The position numbers were made by a program, and so were the translations under genes. This document shows, piece by piece, positions 17,604 through 25,581 of a DNA stretch of 64,000 nt. Source of the DNA: DASXTC01 sp036505635. Lineage in GTDB: Bacteria; Acidobacteriota; Polarisedimenticolia; JACPZX01; DASXTC01. The stretch lies in assembly GCA_036505635.1 (NCBI GenBank), contig DASXTC010000042.1:1-64000 (forward strand), written 5' to 3'. Under the pieces are notes generated by a model that worked only from the letters and a program-made list of their open reading frames with translations, searched no databases and was not told the origin of the DNA. Each line of letters begins with the position of its first letter. Position 1 is the first letter of the stretch.

Positions 17604-18194
17604 GTGGAAATCCACGACGGCCGGATCGATCTTGAAACAACGGCGACGCTTCTCGCCCAGGCGCGCGCCGGTGATTTCTCCGCCCGCGATCGCCTCCTGC
17701 GGCGCTACCTCCCCATTCTGAAGCGATGGGCCCACGGACGGCTCCCCGCGCCGGCGCGGGACCTCTGCGATACCGACGATCTCGTGCAGGTCACTCTGCT
17801 TCGCGCGTTTGATCAGATGAACAGGTTCGAGCCGCGCCGGGAGGGGGCCTTCATGGCTTACCTGAGGCAGATCCTGATAAACAAGGTCCGTGACGAGATC
17901 CGGCGCGCCACGAGGGTGCCGGCGATCGGGCCGATCGAACGGAACCTCAGGCAATCGAGCCCCTCGCCGCTGGAAGGGGCCATTGGCCGCGAGCTTCTCG
18001 AGAGCTACGAAGCCGCCCTTGCGAAGCTTCCGGAGACTCAGCGGGAAGCCGCTGTGCTCAGGCTCGAGATGGGGTTCACGCACCAGCAGGTGGCCGACGC
18101 CCTCGTGTTGCCTTCCGCCAACGCCGCCCGGATGCTGGTGGCGCGCGCGCTGGTGAAGCTGGCGGAGGTGATGGATGGACAAGCGGGAAGATGA
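17604..18194 (+). CDS. ECF-type sigma-70 family RNA polymerase sigma factor
   Basis: About 196 residues with sigma region 2 (LLRRYLPILKRWAHGRLP, DTDDLVQVTLLRAFDQMNRF, then AYLRQILINKVRDEIRR for -10 binding) and region 4 (LPETQREAAVLRLEMGFT followed by HQQVADALVLPSANAARML, the helix-turn-helix for -35 binding). No region 1.1 or 3, so it is an ECF factor. The GTG at 17604 is preceded by GGGAGAGGG and starts just before region 2; the longer frame is non-conserved. The kinase gene begins inside its last 20 bases. ECF factors encoded beside Ser/Thr kinases and lacking an obvious anti-sigma are known to be switched on by phosphorylation (ECF43-type), so kinase control is the natural hypothesis. Confidence 0.9.
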   Translation: MEIHDGRIDLETTATLLAQARAGDFSARDRLLRRYLPILKRWAHGRLPAPARDLCDTDDLVQVTLLRAFDQMNRFEPRREGAFMAYLRQILINKVRDEIRRATRVPAIGPIERNLRQSSPSPLEGAIGRELLESYEAALAKLPETQREAAVLRLEMGFTHQQVADALVLPSANAARMLVARALVKLAEVMDGQAGR

Positions 18195-19923
18195 GGCTTT
18201 CCTCCTCCGAGTGGCCGAGGCGATAAGCGACGGCGAGCCGGTCGACTGGGAGTCGGTGGCGACGGCCCACGAAGGCATGCGGAGCAAGCTGGCCCGACTC
18301 AAGGTGCTGGAGTCCCTGGCGGGCGTTCATTGGACGGCCTCCCGTGACGCCGGGCCATCCGGCCAGCCCTCGCGGATCCCGGCTCCTCCCGAGGCGCCGC
18401 CTGCGGCACCGATCGACAACGCTCCGCTCATCGAGCGGTGGGGGCCTCTCAGGATCGTCGAGAAGGTGGGCCAGGGGGGATTCGGGGAGGTCTACCGCGC
18501 CTTCGACCCGAGGCTCCAGACGGAGGTCGCGCTCAAGCTGCGCCGCGCTGAGACGGCGGCGCCCTCGCCCGGCGTCGGGACCGCGCGGTTTCTCGAGGAG
18601 GCGCGGAGGCTGGCACGCGTGCGCCACCCCAATGTGCTCGTGGTGCATGGCGCCGACGAGCACGATGGCAGGGCGGGTATGTGGACCGATCTGGTACATG
18701 GCAGGACGCTCGAAGAGTGCATCGCCCGGCAGGGCCGGTTCAGCCCGGAGGAAACCGCGGTCATCGGGATCGAGCTGTGCCGGGCGCTGGCGGCGGTCCA
18801 TGCGGCAGGTCTCGTGCACCGCGACATCAAGACGTCCAACGTGATGCGCGAGAATGGAGGGCGGATCATCCTGATGGACTTCAGCTCGGTCTCCGAGGCG
18901 GCCGAATCCCCGGGAGGCGGCGGCGAGGAGATGTCCGGAACGCCGTTGACCATGGCGCCCGAGATCCTCCTCGACGGCGAGGCCCCTCGCCCGGCGGCCG
19001 ACATCTATTCGCTGGGTGTGCTCCTCTACCGCCTGGTTTCGGGACGGTACCCGGTCGAGGCGCGCTCCCTGGGCGATTTGTACGACGCGCACCGCCGCGG
19101 AGCCGTGACCCCCCTGAGGGACGCGCGCCCCGACCTGCCCGGCCCCCTCGTGCGCGTCGTGGAGCGCGCGCTCAGCCGCGAACCAGGGATGCGGTACGCC
19201 AGCGCCGGCCAGATGGAGCGCGCCCTGGCCGAGGCGATCGGATCTCCGGCGCGTTCTGCTTCCCACCTTCCCTGGATCATGGCGGCCGCGATCCGCTTCG
19301 GCGCCGTCGCGCTCCTCATCGCGGTCCCCTGGCGTGCCGGGGCGCCGGCTCTGTCCGTGGATGCCTCCCTGTTCCGCCAGGGACAGGGCACGCAGGAGCG
19401 CTTGCGGAGCGGCGGAAGAGTCTATCCGGGAGACAACCTCTTCCTGGAGATGAGGGGTTCCTCCTCCCTGCACGTCTATGTCCTGAACGAGGATCGACGA
19501 GGAGAGATCTTCGTCCTGTTTCCTCTGCCGGATGGATTCGATCTGAGGAATCCCCTGCCGGCGCAGGTTCTCAACCACCTCCCCGGCAGGCTGGCAGGAG
19601 TTGACCAGCGATGGGAGGTCACGAGCGCGGGGGGCAGGGAGACGATCCTCATCGTCGCCTCGAGGCATCCCCTGCCCGATCTCGATCGCGAGGTGGCGAG
19701 GCTGCCGCGGGCGAAGCCCGGGCACCCCGTCACGTACGGACAGATCGAGCAGCGGGCCCTCGACTTGATCTTCCGCGGAGTCGGCGGGCTCACGGGGACG
19801 CAGCCCGGGCCTGAAGGCCCGGGCTCCACCCTCTCGCGCATCGCGGGGCTGTTGCCCGATGAACGGGAGGCCCGGGGCGGGATCTGGGTGGAGCGAATCC
19901 AACTCGAGAATCCGGGGCCCTGA
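18175..19923 (+). CDS. Transmembrane Ser/Thr protein kinase with DUF4384-like outer domain
   Basis: 582 residues. The cytoplasmic kinase domain (about 90-355) has the Gly loop VGQGGFGEVY, VALK with Lys121, HRDIKTSN with Asp217, and APE at 261-263. The Mg-binding DFG reads DFS (Ser237), unusual but not clearly inactivating. A single TM helix near 368-387 is followed by an outer domain of about 190 residues. That domain reads GGRVYPGDNLFLEM, LHVYVLNEDRRGEIFVLFP, the pattern of DUF4384, found C-terminally in many bacterial kinases and CHAT-linked proteins. The first 85 residues may contact the sigma factor. The gene overlaps the sigma gene by 20 bases and is followed after 17 bases by the CHAT protease gene. 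Confidence 0.9.
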   Translation: MDKREDEAFLLRVAEAISDGEPVDWESVATAHEGMRSKLARLKVLESLAGVHWTASRDAGPSGQPSRIPAPPEAPPAAPIDNAPLIERWGPLRIVEKVGQGGFGEVYRAFDPRLQTEVALKLRRAETAAPSPGVGTARFLEEARRLARVRHPNVLVVHGADEHDGRAGMWTDLVHGRTLEECIARQGRFSPEETAVIGIELCRALAAVHAAGLVHRDIKTSNVMRENGGRIILMDFSSVSEAAESPGGGGEEMSGTPLTMAPEILLDGEAPRPAADIYSLGVLLYRLVSGRYPVEARSLGDLYDAHRRGAVTPLRDARPDLPGPLVRVVERALSREPGMRYASAGQMERALAEAIGSPARSASHLPWIMAAAIRFGAVALLIAVPWRAGAPALSVDASLFRQGQGTQERLRSGGRVYPGDNLFLEMRGSSSLHVYVLNEDRRGEIFVLFPLPDGFDLRNPLPAQVLNHLPGRLAGVDQRWEVTSAGGRETILIVASRHPLPDLDREVARLPRAKPGHPVTYGQIEQRALDLIFRGVGGLTGTQPGPEGPGSTLSRIAGLLPDEREARGGIWVERIQLENPGP

Positions 19924-19940
19924 AGGAGAGAGCTCTCCGC

Positions 19941-22900
19941 ATGATGAGACCACTCGCGGCCCGGCGCCTGACGGCGTGCATCGCCGGGCTCGCCGCCTCT
20001 CTCCTGCTGGTCGCGGCCGGCGCGGACTACCAGGGGATCGAGGGGCCTCGATTACTGCTCAACCAGGGACTCTACAAGCAAGCCGAGGCCGAGGCGAGGG
20101 AGCTTCTCACCGGGGCCCGGACCACGCACGGGGAGGATTCGGTCGAAGCCGCCAGGGTCATCGACTGCCTCGTCGAGGCTCTCTGGCGAGGGGGCAAGGG
20201 AAAGGACCCCGAGACCGAGGCTCTCGCACGCCGCGCGCTGGAAACAAAGCAGAGGATCCTCGGCCTGGAGAGCACCGAGGTCGCGGCCACGCTCGGCCAG
20301 CTCGGCCACGTGCTGCGCTTCAAGGGCCAGTACGACGCCGCACGGCCCCTCCTCGAGAGGGCCCTCGAGATCCGTCTGAGGGCATTCGGACCGGATCATC
20401 TCGACGTGGCCGCGAGCCTGAGCGACCTGGCCGTCCTACTGCGGGAGACCGAGTCGACGAAAGAGGCGCGCGAGTACTTCGAGAGGGCGCTGGCGATCCA
20501 GCGCAAAGCGCTCGGCCCCAATCATCCCGACCTGGCCAGGAACCTCAAGGACCTCGCGGCCATCCTGAGGGACTCCGGACAGTACGAAGACTCGCGAAGG
20601 ATGTTCGAGACCGCAATCGAGCTCACCAGGAAGGCGTACGGGCCGGACCACCCGGACATCGCCTCGAGCCTGAATGGCCTCGCCATCACGCTGGAGGAGC
20701 TGGGCGACTACGACGCCGCGAAGCCTCTGCTGGAGCGGGCCCTCGCCATTCAGCGCCAGATCCTCGGCCCCGATCACTTCCGCCTGGCCGCCACCCTGAA
20801 CAACCTCGCCTTCCTGAACAGGAGCCTGGCCAACTACGAGGCGGCCCGGCCTCTCTACGAGAAGGCGATCGCGATCTGGCGCAACGCCGCGGGGCCTGAC
20901 AGCACCTGGGTCGCCAGGTCGATGGCAAACCTCGCCGAGATCCTCCAGCTCCTGGGTGACTTTCAGGAGGCCCGATCGCTCTACGAGCGGGCCCTCGCGA
21001 TCCAGGTCAAGGCCTTGGGCCCCGACGACCCCACGGTCGCGTGGACCGTGGTCCAGCTCGCCCGCCTCCACGAAACAACGGGGAACCGCCGCGAGGCGCG
21101 ACCGCTGTACGAACGGGCCCTTTCCGTCTTCAGGAAGCGGTACGGTCCCGACCATCCGGATGTCGCCCTGATCCTGACCGACCTGGCGCAGCTCGCCTCC
21201 GCCGACGGGCAGACCAGGGAGGCGCGGAGCCTTCTCGAGGAGGCTCTGTCGATCCTCTCGAGCGCGCGCGGCGCCGAGCATCCCGACGTGGCGCGGACAC
21301 TGATCCAGCTCGCAGTCCTTCTGCGCGACACGGGCGATGCCCGTAATGCGCTGGCGCACGCCGAGCGCGCTCTTGCGATCCGCGAAAAGACGCTGGGTCC
21401 CGAGCATCCGCTCGTTGCGGAGGCGTTCAACACGCTGGCCGGGATCCTCGCGGACCTCGGCCGGAGGAGAGAGGCCTTCGACGCAGCGCTTCGCGCAGAG
21501 GAGATCGGCAGGAACCATCTGCGCCTGACGGCCCGGACCCTGCCGGAGAGGCAGGCGTTGCAGTACGCCTCGATCCGGGCCGCGGGTCTCGACCTGGCCC
21601 TGTCGATGGCGGTGGAGACGGAAGGCGAGATCCCCGGCGCGGCGTCTCGTGCCTGGGACGCCCTGATCCGCTCGCGCGCCCTGGTGCTCGACGAGATGGC
21701 CTCACGGCACCGTGCCCTCGAGGGGAGCGCCGACCCCGACGTGCGGCGCCTGGAGGAGGAGCACGTCGCGGCGAGCACGCGGCTGGCGCACCTGGTGGTT
21801 CGAGGGCCCGATCCGGATCACCCGGAGCGCTACCGCGATCTGCTCGCCGCCGCCCGGCAGAGCAAAGAGGCGGCCGAGCGCGCCCTCGCCGAGAAGAGCA
21901 GCCGGCACCGCGCCGAGACCGAGTCGCCTCACGCGAGCCTCGCCGATGTCCTGCGCCGGCTCCCGGCCGAAACAGCGCTCGTCTCGTTCTGTCTTTACAA
22001 CCGAGAACCGCGCGCCGCCCTCCGGCGCGGCGGCGTCGCTCCGAGGCGGATCTCCTCCTACCTCGCCTTCATCGCGCGTCCCGGCTGCACGGACCCGGCG
22101 TTGGTGCCGTTGGGCGCTGCGGACGAGGTGGACCCGTTGATTGCCCGGTGGAGGGATGAGGTGTCGGGCGGGCAGATCGCCGCCGGGAGATCCCCCGCCC
22201 AGGCGGTTGCGGCCTACCGGCTCGCTGGGGAACCGGTCCGGCGGGCGGCATGGGACCCCGTGGCCGCCCGGACGGGGGGCGCCGCGCGCGTCCTCCTCGT
22301 CCCCGATGGAGCGCTCGACCTGCTGAGCTTCCCATCGCTGCCATCGACGGGGGATTCCTATCTCATCGAGACAGGGCCTCTCATCCATCACCTCTCGGCG
22401 GAGAAGGACCTTCTCCATCTTGATGGCGGGGGCCCGGCCGGACGCGGGCTCCTTGCGCTGGGCGGACCGGCGTTCGACGAAGCGGACCCCACGCCCTCTC
22501 ACGCCGGCGAGGTCTTTCGCGGACAGCGATCCGGGTGCGGCGACTTCCAGTCGATCCAGTTCGCGCCCCTGCCGGCCGCCGGACTGGAGGTGCAGGAGAT
22601 CGCCTCATTGTGGCAGGAAGGGCGCGCGCCGGCTCCACCGGAACGGGACCCGCGAACCAACGAGGATCCGCCGAAGGAGCCCGCGCCGCTCCTCCTGGTC
22701 GGACCCGAGGCGACCGAGGGGCGCCTCAAGGAAGCCGCGCCCGGACGGCGGATCATCCACCTGGCGACGCATGGTTTTTTCCTGGGAGGTCGCTGCGCAT
22801 CACTTCCCGAGTCCTCCCGGGGGATCGGGGGGATCGTCCCCACGGCGAGCGGCGGGCCGCCTGGACCGGCCACGCAGAGCCCGCTTCTCGCCTCGGGCCT

Positions 22901-23312
22901 CGCCCTGGCCGGGGCCAACCGTCGCGCGCTGGCGGGGCCCGACCAGGAGGACGGCATACTGACGGCGGAGGAGATCGCCGCGCTCGATCTGTCGGGAGTC
23001 CGGTGGGTGGTCCTGTCGGGCTGCGACACCGCCGCGGGAGACATTCGTGCCGGCGAGGGAGTCCTGGGTTTGCGCAGGGCGTTTCGAGTGGCGGGGGCGG
23101 CCACCCTGATCATGAGCCTGTGGTCCGTCGAGGACGAGGCCGCCCGTCGCTGGATGAGAGGGCTCTACGAAGCCCTGGGCAGAAGACGACTTGGAACCGC
23201 GGAATCGGTCCGGCGGGCCAGCCTGGATCTTCTCGAGGAGCAGCGAAAGGGGGGAAGGAGCACGCATCCGTTCTACTGGGCGGCATTCGTCGCCGAGGGT
23301 GATTGGCGTTGA
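19941..23312 (+). CDS. Exported TPR-CHAT caspase-like protease
   Basis: 1123 residues. The N-terminus is a signal peptide (LTACIAGLAASLLLVAAGAD). Residues about 35-510 form ten or eleven 42-residue TPR units of the kinesin-light-chain type, recurring as LGPDHP...LA..L...G....A..L.ERAL. After a helical linker, the C-terminal CHAT domain (about 760-1120) has both catalytic signatures: His944 in IIHLATHGFFLGG and Cys1028 in VVLSGCDTAAG, followed by GEGVLGLRRAF and LIMSLWSVED. CHAT domains are caspase/separase-like cysteine proteases; TPR arrays usually present substrates or sense partners. The signal peptide puts it outside the cytoplasm, on the same side as the kinase's DUF4384-like domain. It is third in the sigma-kinase-CHAT operon. 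Confidence 0.92.
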   Translation: MMRPLAARRLTACIAGLAASLLLVAAGADYQGIEGPRLLLNQGLYKQAEAEARELLTGARTTHGEDSVEAARVIDCLVEALWRGGKGKDPETEALARRALETKQRILGLESTEVAATLGQLGHVLRFKGQYDAARPLLERALEIRLRAFGPDHLDVAASLSDLAVLLRETESTKEAREYFERALAIQRKALGPNHPDLARNLKDLAAILRDSGQYEDSRRMFETAIELTRKAYGPDHPDIASSLNGLAITLEELGDYDAAKPLLERALAIQRQILGPDHFRLAATLNNLAFLNRSLANYEAARPLYEKAIAIWRNAAGPDSTWVARSMANLAEILQLLGDFQEARSLYERALAIQVKALGPDDPTVAWTVVQLARLHETTGNRREARPLYERALSVFRKRYGPDHPDVALILTDLAQLASADGQTREARSLLEEALSILSSARGAEHPDVARTLIQLAVLLRDTGDARNALAHAERALAIREKTLGPEHPLVAEAFNTLAGILADLGRRREAFDAALRAEEIGRNHLRLTARTLPERQALQYASIRAAGLDLALSMAVETEGEIPGAASRAWDALIRSRALVLDEMASRHRALEGSADPDVRRLEEEHVAASTRLAHLVVRGPDPDHPERYRDLLAAARQSKEAAERALAEKSSRHRAETESPHASLADVLRRLPAETALVSFCLYNREPRAALRRGGVAPRRISSYLAFIARPGCTDPALVPLGAADEVDPLIARWRDEVSGGQIAAGRSPAQAVAAYRLAGEPVRRAAWDPVAARTGGAARVLLVPDGALDLLSFPSLPSTGDSYLIETGPLIHHLSAEKDLLHLDGGGPAGRGLLALGGPAFDEADPTPSHAGEVFRGQRSGCGDFQSIQFAPLPAAGLEVQEIASLWQEGRAPAPPERDPRTNEDPPKEPAPLLLVGPEATEGRLKEAAPGRRIIHLATHGFFLGGRCASLPESSRGIGGIVPTASGGPPGPATQSPLLASGLALAGANRRALAGPDQEDGILTAEEIAALDLSGVRWVVLSGCDTAAGDIRAGEGVLGLRRAFRVAGAATLIMSLWSVEDEAARRWMRGLYEALGRRRLGTAESVRRASLDLLEEQRKGGRSTHPFYWAAFVAEGDWR

Positions 23313-23340
23313 CCATGATCCAAAAGGGGGCAAGCGGTCG

Positions 23341-23922
23341 ATGAGCTTTGAGATCGAGGTCGAGGAGCATGGCATGGTGGCGTGGATCCCGTTCAACAAC
23401 ACCTTCACACCGGAGGCGTACGGCTCGAGGGGGGAATGGAGCGGGGCCCTGTTCCAGACGGGGACGTACCAGTTGGCGGAGGGGACCGGACAGACGCCGG
23501 GGCTCGATGCGGTGGTCCTGACCACCCCTGCCGGTGGCAACCCAGCGATGCCGGCCGCGTGGGATTGGATCAACATCCTCCCGTATGACCTGATGGGCCT
23601 GGACGAGCCGATGGAGTGGGCGCATCTGGCCGACATCAGCGGCAAGGGCCACGTGTTTCACAAGTACTTCACTTCCGACGATCCGCCGCGGACCATCACC
23701 TGCTGGCAGGGGATGAACGGGTATTCGGTGTCGGTGACCCGCAGCGCCCACGGCTCGAGTCGCTTCGTGTTCACGTTGAAGGATCCCGTGCGGATCGATA
23801 TCTACGTCGAGGGGGATAGCAAACCCGCGGCCACTTATGCGCCAGGGGATCTCAGCAGGATGACCCTGAAGGTCGCGACCGCGACACTGACCCACCACCA
23901 GCAGCAGGAGCCGCCCGGGTAA
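23341..23922 (+). CDS. Conserved-context hypothetical protein, last gene of CHAT locus
   Basis: A 193-residue protein I do not recognise. It starts at ATG 23341 (MSFEIEVEEHG), with a GGGGG tract about 13 bases ahead, 28 bases after the CHAT gene stop, and looks co-transcribed. No signal peptide or TM segment is visible. It is rich in aromatic residues and predicted beta strands (MVAWIPFNNTFTPEAYG; AWDWINILPYDLMGL; RFVFTLKDPVRIDIYVEG). Only two or three Met/Ser-rich stretches could be loops. By position it may be a CHAT substrate, an inhibitor or an effector, but no sequence feature decides between these. Confidence 0.65.
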   Translation: MSFEIEVEEHGMVAWIPFNNTFTPEAYGSRGEWSGALFQTGTYQLAEGTGQTPGLDAVVLTTPAGGNPAMPAAWDWINILPYDLMGLDEPMEWAHLADISGKGHVFHKYFTSDDPPRTITCWQGMNGYSVSVTRSAHGSSRFVFTLKDPVRIDIYVEGDSKPAATYAPGDLSRMTLKVATATLTHHQQQEPPG

Positions 23923-23928
23923 CGCGAC

Positions 23929-24294
23929 TCAAAAGACGATCGTCACCGTCACACGGCCGAAGGGGTTGTCGGTGCACTCCTCCTTGATGCGGTGAGGAGT
24001 GGTGAGGCGCACGCAGATCTCCTCGCCGCCCGAGGAGTCCTTGTCCACGATGGCCCGGAAGAAGTCCTCCTGGTCAGCGAAGTCCGCGCTGAAGGGGACG
24101 TCGGCCGTGAACGATTGTGCCTGGTCGTCGTCCTCGAAGAAGGCGTGAAAGTTGGTTCCGCTGTCACCGGTGATCTCGACGGTCACGTCCTGGGTGAAGT
24201 CGCCGTCATCGTGGTGGTGGTCGTCGCAGGAGATCACGCCCGTGTGGGCCGTCACGAACAGGGCAGCCAGGGCGTAGAGCGCGGGTCGGAGCAT
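23929..24294 (-). CDS. Exported acidic hypothetical protein
   Basis: 121 residues with an N-terminal hydrophobic segment (ALYALAALFVTAHTGVISC); the Cys suggests either a lipobox or a disulphide. It is followed by a His/Asp-rich patch (CDDHHHDDGD) that could bind metal. The remainder is beta-rich and acidic, with two later Cys residues. It is convergent with the CHAT locus, six bases from its last stop. No family recognised. Confidence 0.6.
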   Translation of the reverse strand: MLRPALYALAALFVTAHTGVISCDDHHHDDGDFTQDVTVEITGDSGTNFHAFFEDDDQAQSFTADVPFSADFADQEDFFRAIVDKDSSGGEEICVRLTTPHRIKEECTDNPFGRVTVTIVF

Positions 24295-24362
24295 ACGGGT
24301 ATCTTACATCAGAAGGCGCCGCACCGGCGTAAGTCTCCCCTGGCCTCACGAAGGCGCGCGCC

Positions 24363-25370
24363 CTATTCGGCCTCAGCGGGGTAAGATGCCCTCGGGGCGA
24401 CCACGACGGTGACGCTGGCCGGAGCCAGGTCGCGGGGCCGTCGTACATCTCGCGCGAGCCGGAATCTCTCCATCGCGAGGATGGTCCACCAGCCCGCGTC
24501 GAGCTGCAGGGGCTTGAGGCCGAGCCGGGCGGACCAGGGCTGCGCGTGATGGTTCCCGTGCCAGTTCTCTCCCTGCAGCAGATGCCAGAACGCAAGCCAT
24601 GGGACGTTCTTGCTCGAGTCCTTCCCCGGCTCCATGCTCTCGGCCCCCAGGTGGCAGATGGAGTTGACGAAGCACTGCCCGTGCAGGGCGAACACGAGCC
24701 GGATCGATCCAAGCCAGAAGAACCCTTCCCACCCGAAGGCCAGTCCGCCGAGATAGGAGAAGACCATGATGGGCGGCTGCAGACGCTTCCAGATCCGGTA
24801 CGCGGGCCGGTCGAGGTCGGGGCAGTAGAGCTGCATGTCGGCCTGGCCTGCCTGCCAGATCCATCGCAGATGGGCCCACCAGAACCCGCCGATACGCGGA
24901 CTCGAGACATCGTCCACCGTGTCGCTCTTTGCGTGATGGAGACGGTGGTTCGCGGTCCAGCCGGCGGGAGCCCCCGATCCGTTGAGCATGGCGAAGAATG
25001 TGAGCAGGTTGCGCGCGATCGGATTGAGCTTGAGCGCGCGGTGGGCCAGGCTGCGATGATAGCAGACGGTCGTCCCGATGCCGCCCAGCCACGTGAGCGC
25101 AAAGGCCGCGGCCGCGACGGGCCAGGAGGGCAGCGGTGTCACGAAGAGGCCCGCCAGTGCCGTCGCGTGGATCAAGACGATCCAGAGAAACGTCATCCAT
25201 TCACCCGGCGCCGGGCGCCACCAGCTCCTCGCCCACGGGCGCGTCGTCAGGAATTGCTCTCGGATCGAATCTGCGTTGGTGTCCAGAGGAGGTTCTCCAC
25301 GTCTATGCGCCCGCAGCGGCGAGCGCGTTGTTCGTTGCCGCGATGAACGAACCCAGCCATGAGGGGTCAC
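24363..25370 (-). CDS. Acyl-CoA/acyl-lipid fatty acid desaturase
   Basis: A membrane di-iron desaturase, 335 residues in the longest frame. All three histidine boxes are present: HRSLAH (near 105-110), HRLHH (near 142-146) and HGNHHA late in the protein, between hydrophobic segments that place the iron site on the cytoplasmic face. The pattern fits delta-9-type enzymes, which insert a double bond in membrane lipid chains. The start is unsure. The GTG at 25370 gives a non-conserved Arg-rich lead; a CTG at 25286, with GGAG eight bases ahead, begins nearer the expected N-terminus. It is alone, with 68 bases to the small downstream gene. Confidence 0.9.
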   Translation of the reverse strand: MTPHGWVRSSRQRTTRSPLRAHRRGEPPLDTNADSIREQFLTTRPWARSWWRPAPGEWMTFLWIVLIHATALAGLFVTPLPSWPVAAAAFALTWLGGIGTTVCYHRSLAHRALKLNPIARNLLTFFAMLNGSGAPAGWTANHRLHHAKSDTVDDVSSPRIGGFWWAHLRWIWQAGQADMQLYCPDLDRPAYRIWKRLQPPIMVFSYLGGLAFGWEGFFWLGSIRLVFALHGQCFVNSICHLGAESMEPGKDSSKNVPWLAFWHLLQGENWHGNHHAQPWSARLGLKPLQLDAGWWTILAMERFRLARDVRRPRDLAPASVTVVVAPRASYPAEAE

Positions 25371-25581
25371 CCCTCACCGCGCGCTTGCAGCGCGCACACG
25401 ACTCAGGGATGCTCGGAGAATGCTGAGAGACTCACGCCGCCGGGGTCCGCTCGCGCGGATGTGACTGGCAGGACAAATGACTCAACCGGCTCCACCTCTC
25501 ATCCGGGAGGCTGTTGCTTCACCGCGCCGGATACGCGACCTCGCGTCCGGGGTTGGGTGTATTCTAGCTCATCCCTCCGAT

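Noticed and set aside
24546..25346. 266-residue plus-strand frame opposite the desaturase
   Set aside because: The minus strand encodes a desaturase with all three histidine boxes; this frame has no recognisable features.
25379..25395. GCGCGC-TTGCA-GCGCGC dyad between the desaturase and kinase genes
   Set aside because: Simple alternating GC sequence is common by chance in this DNA; no T-run and no link to a promoter.
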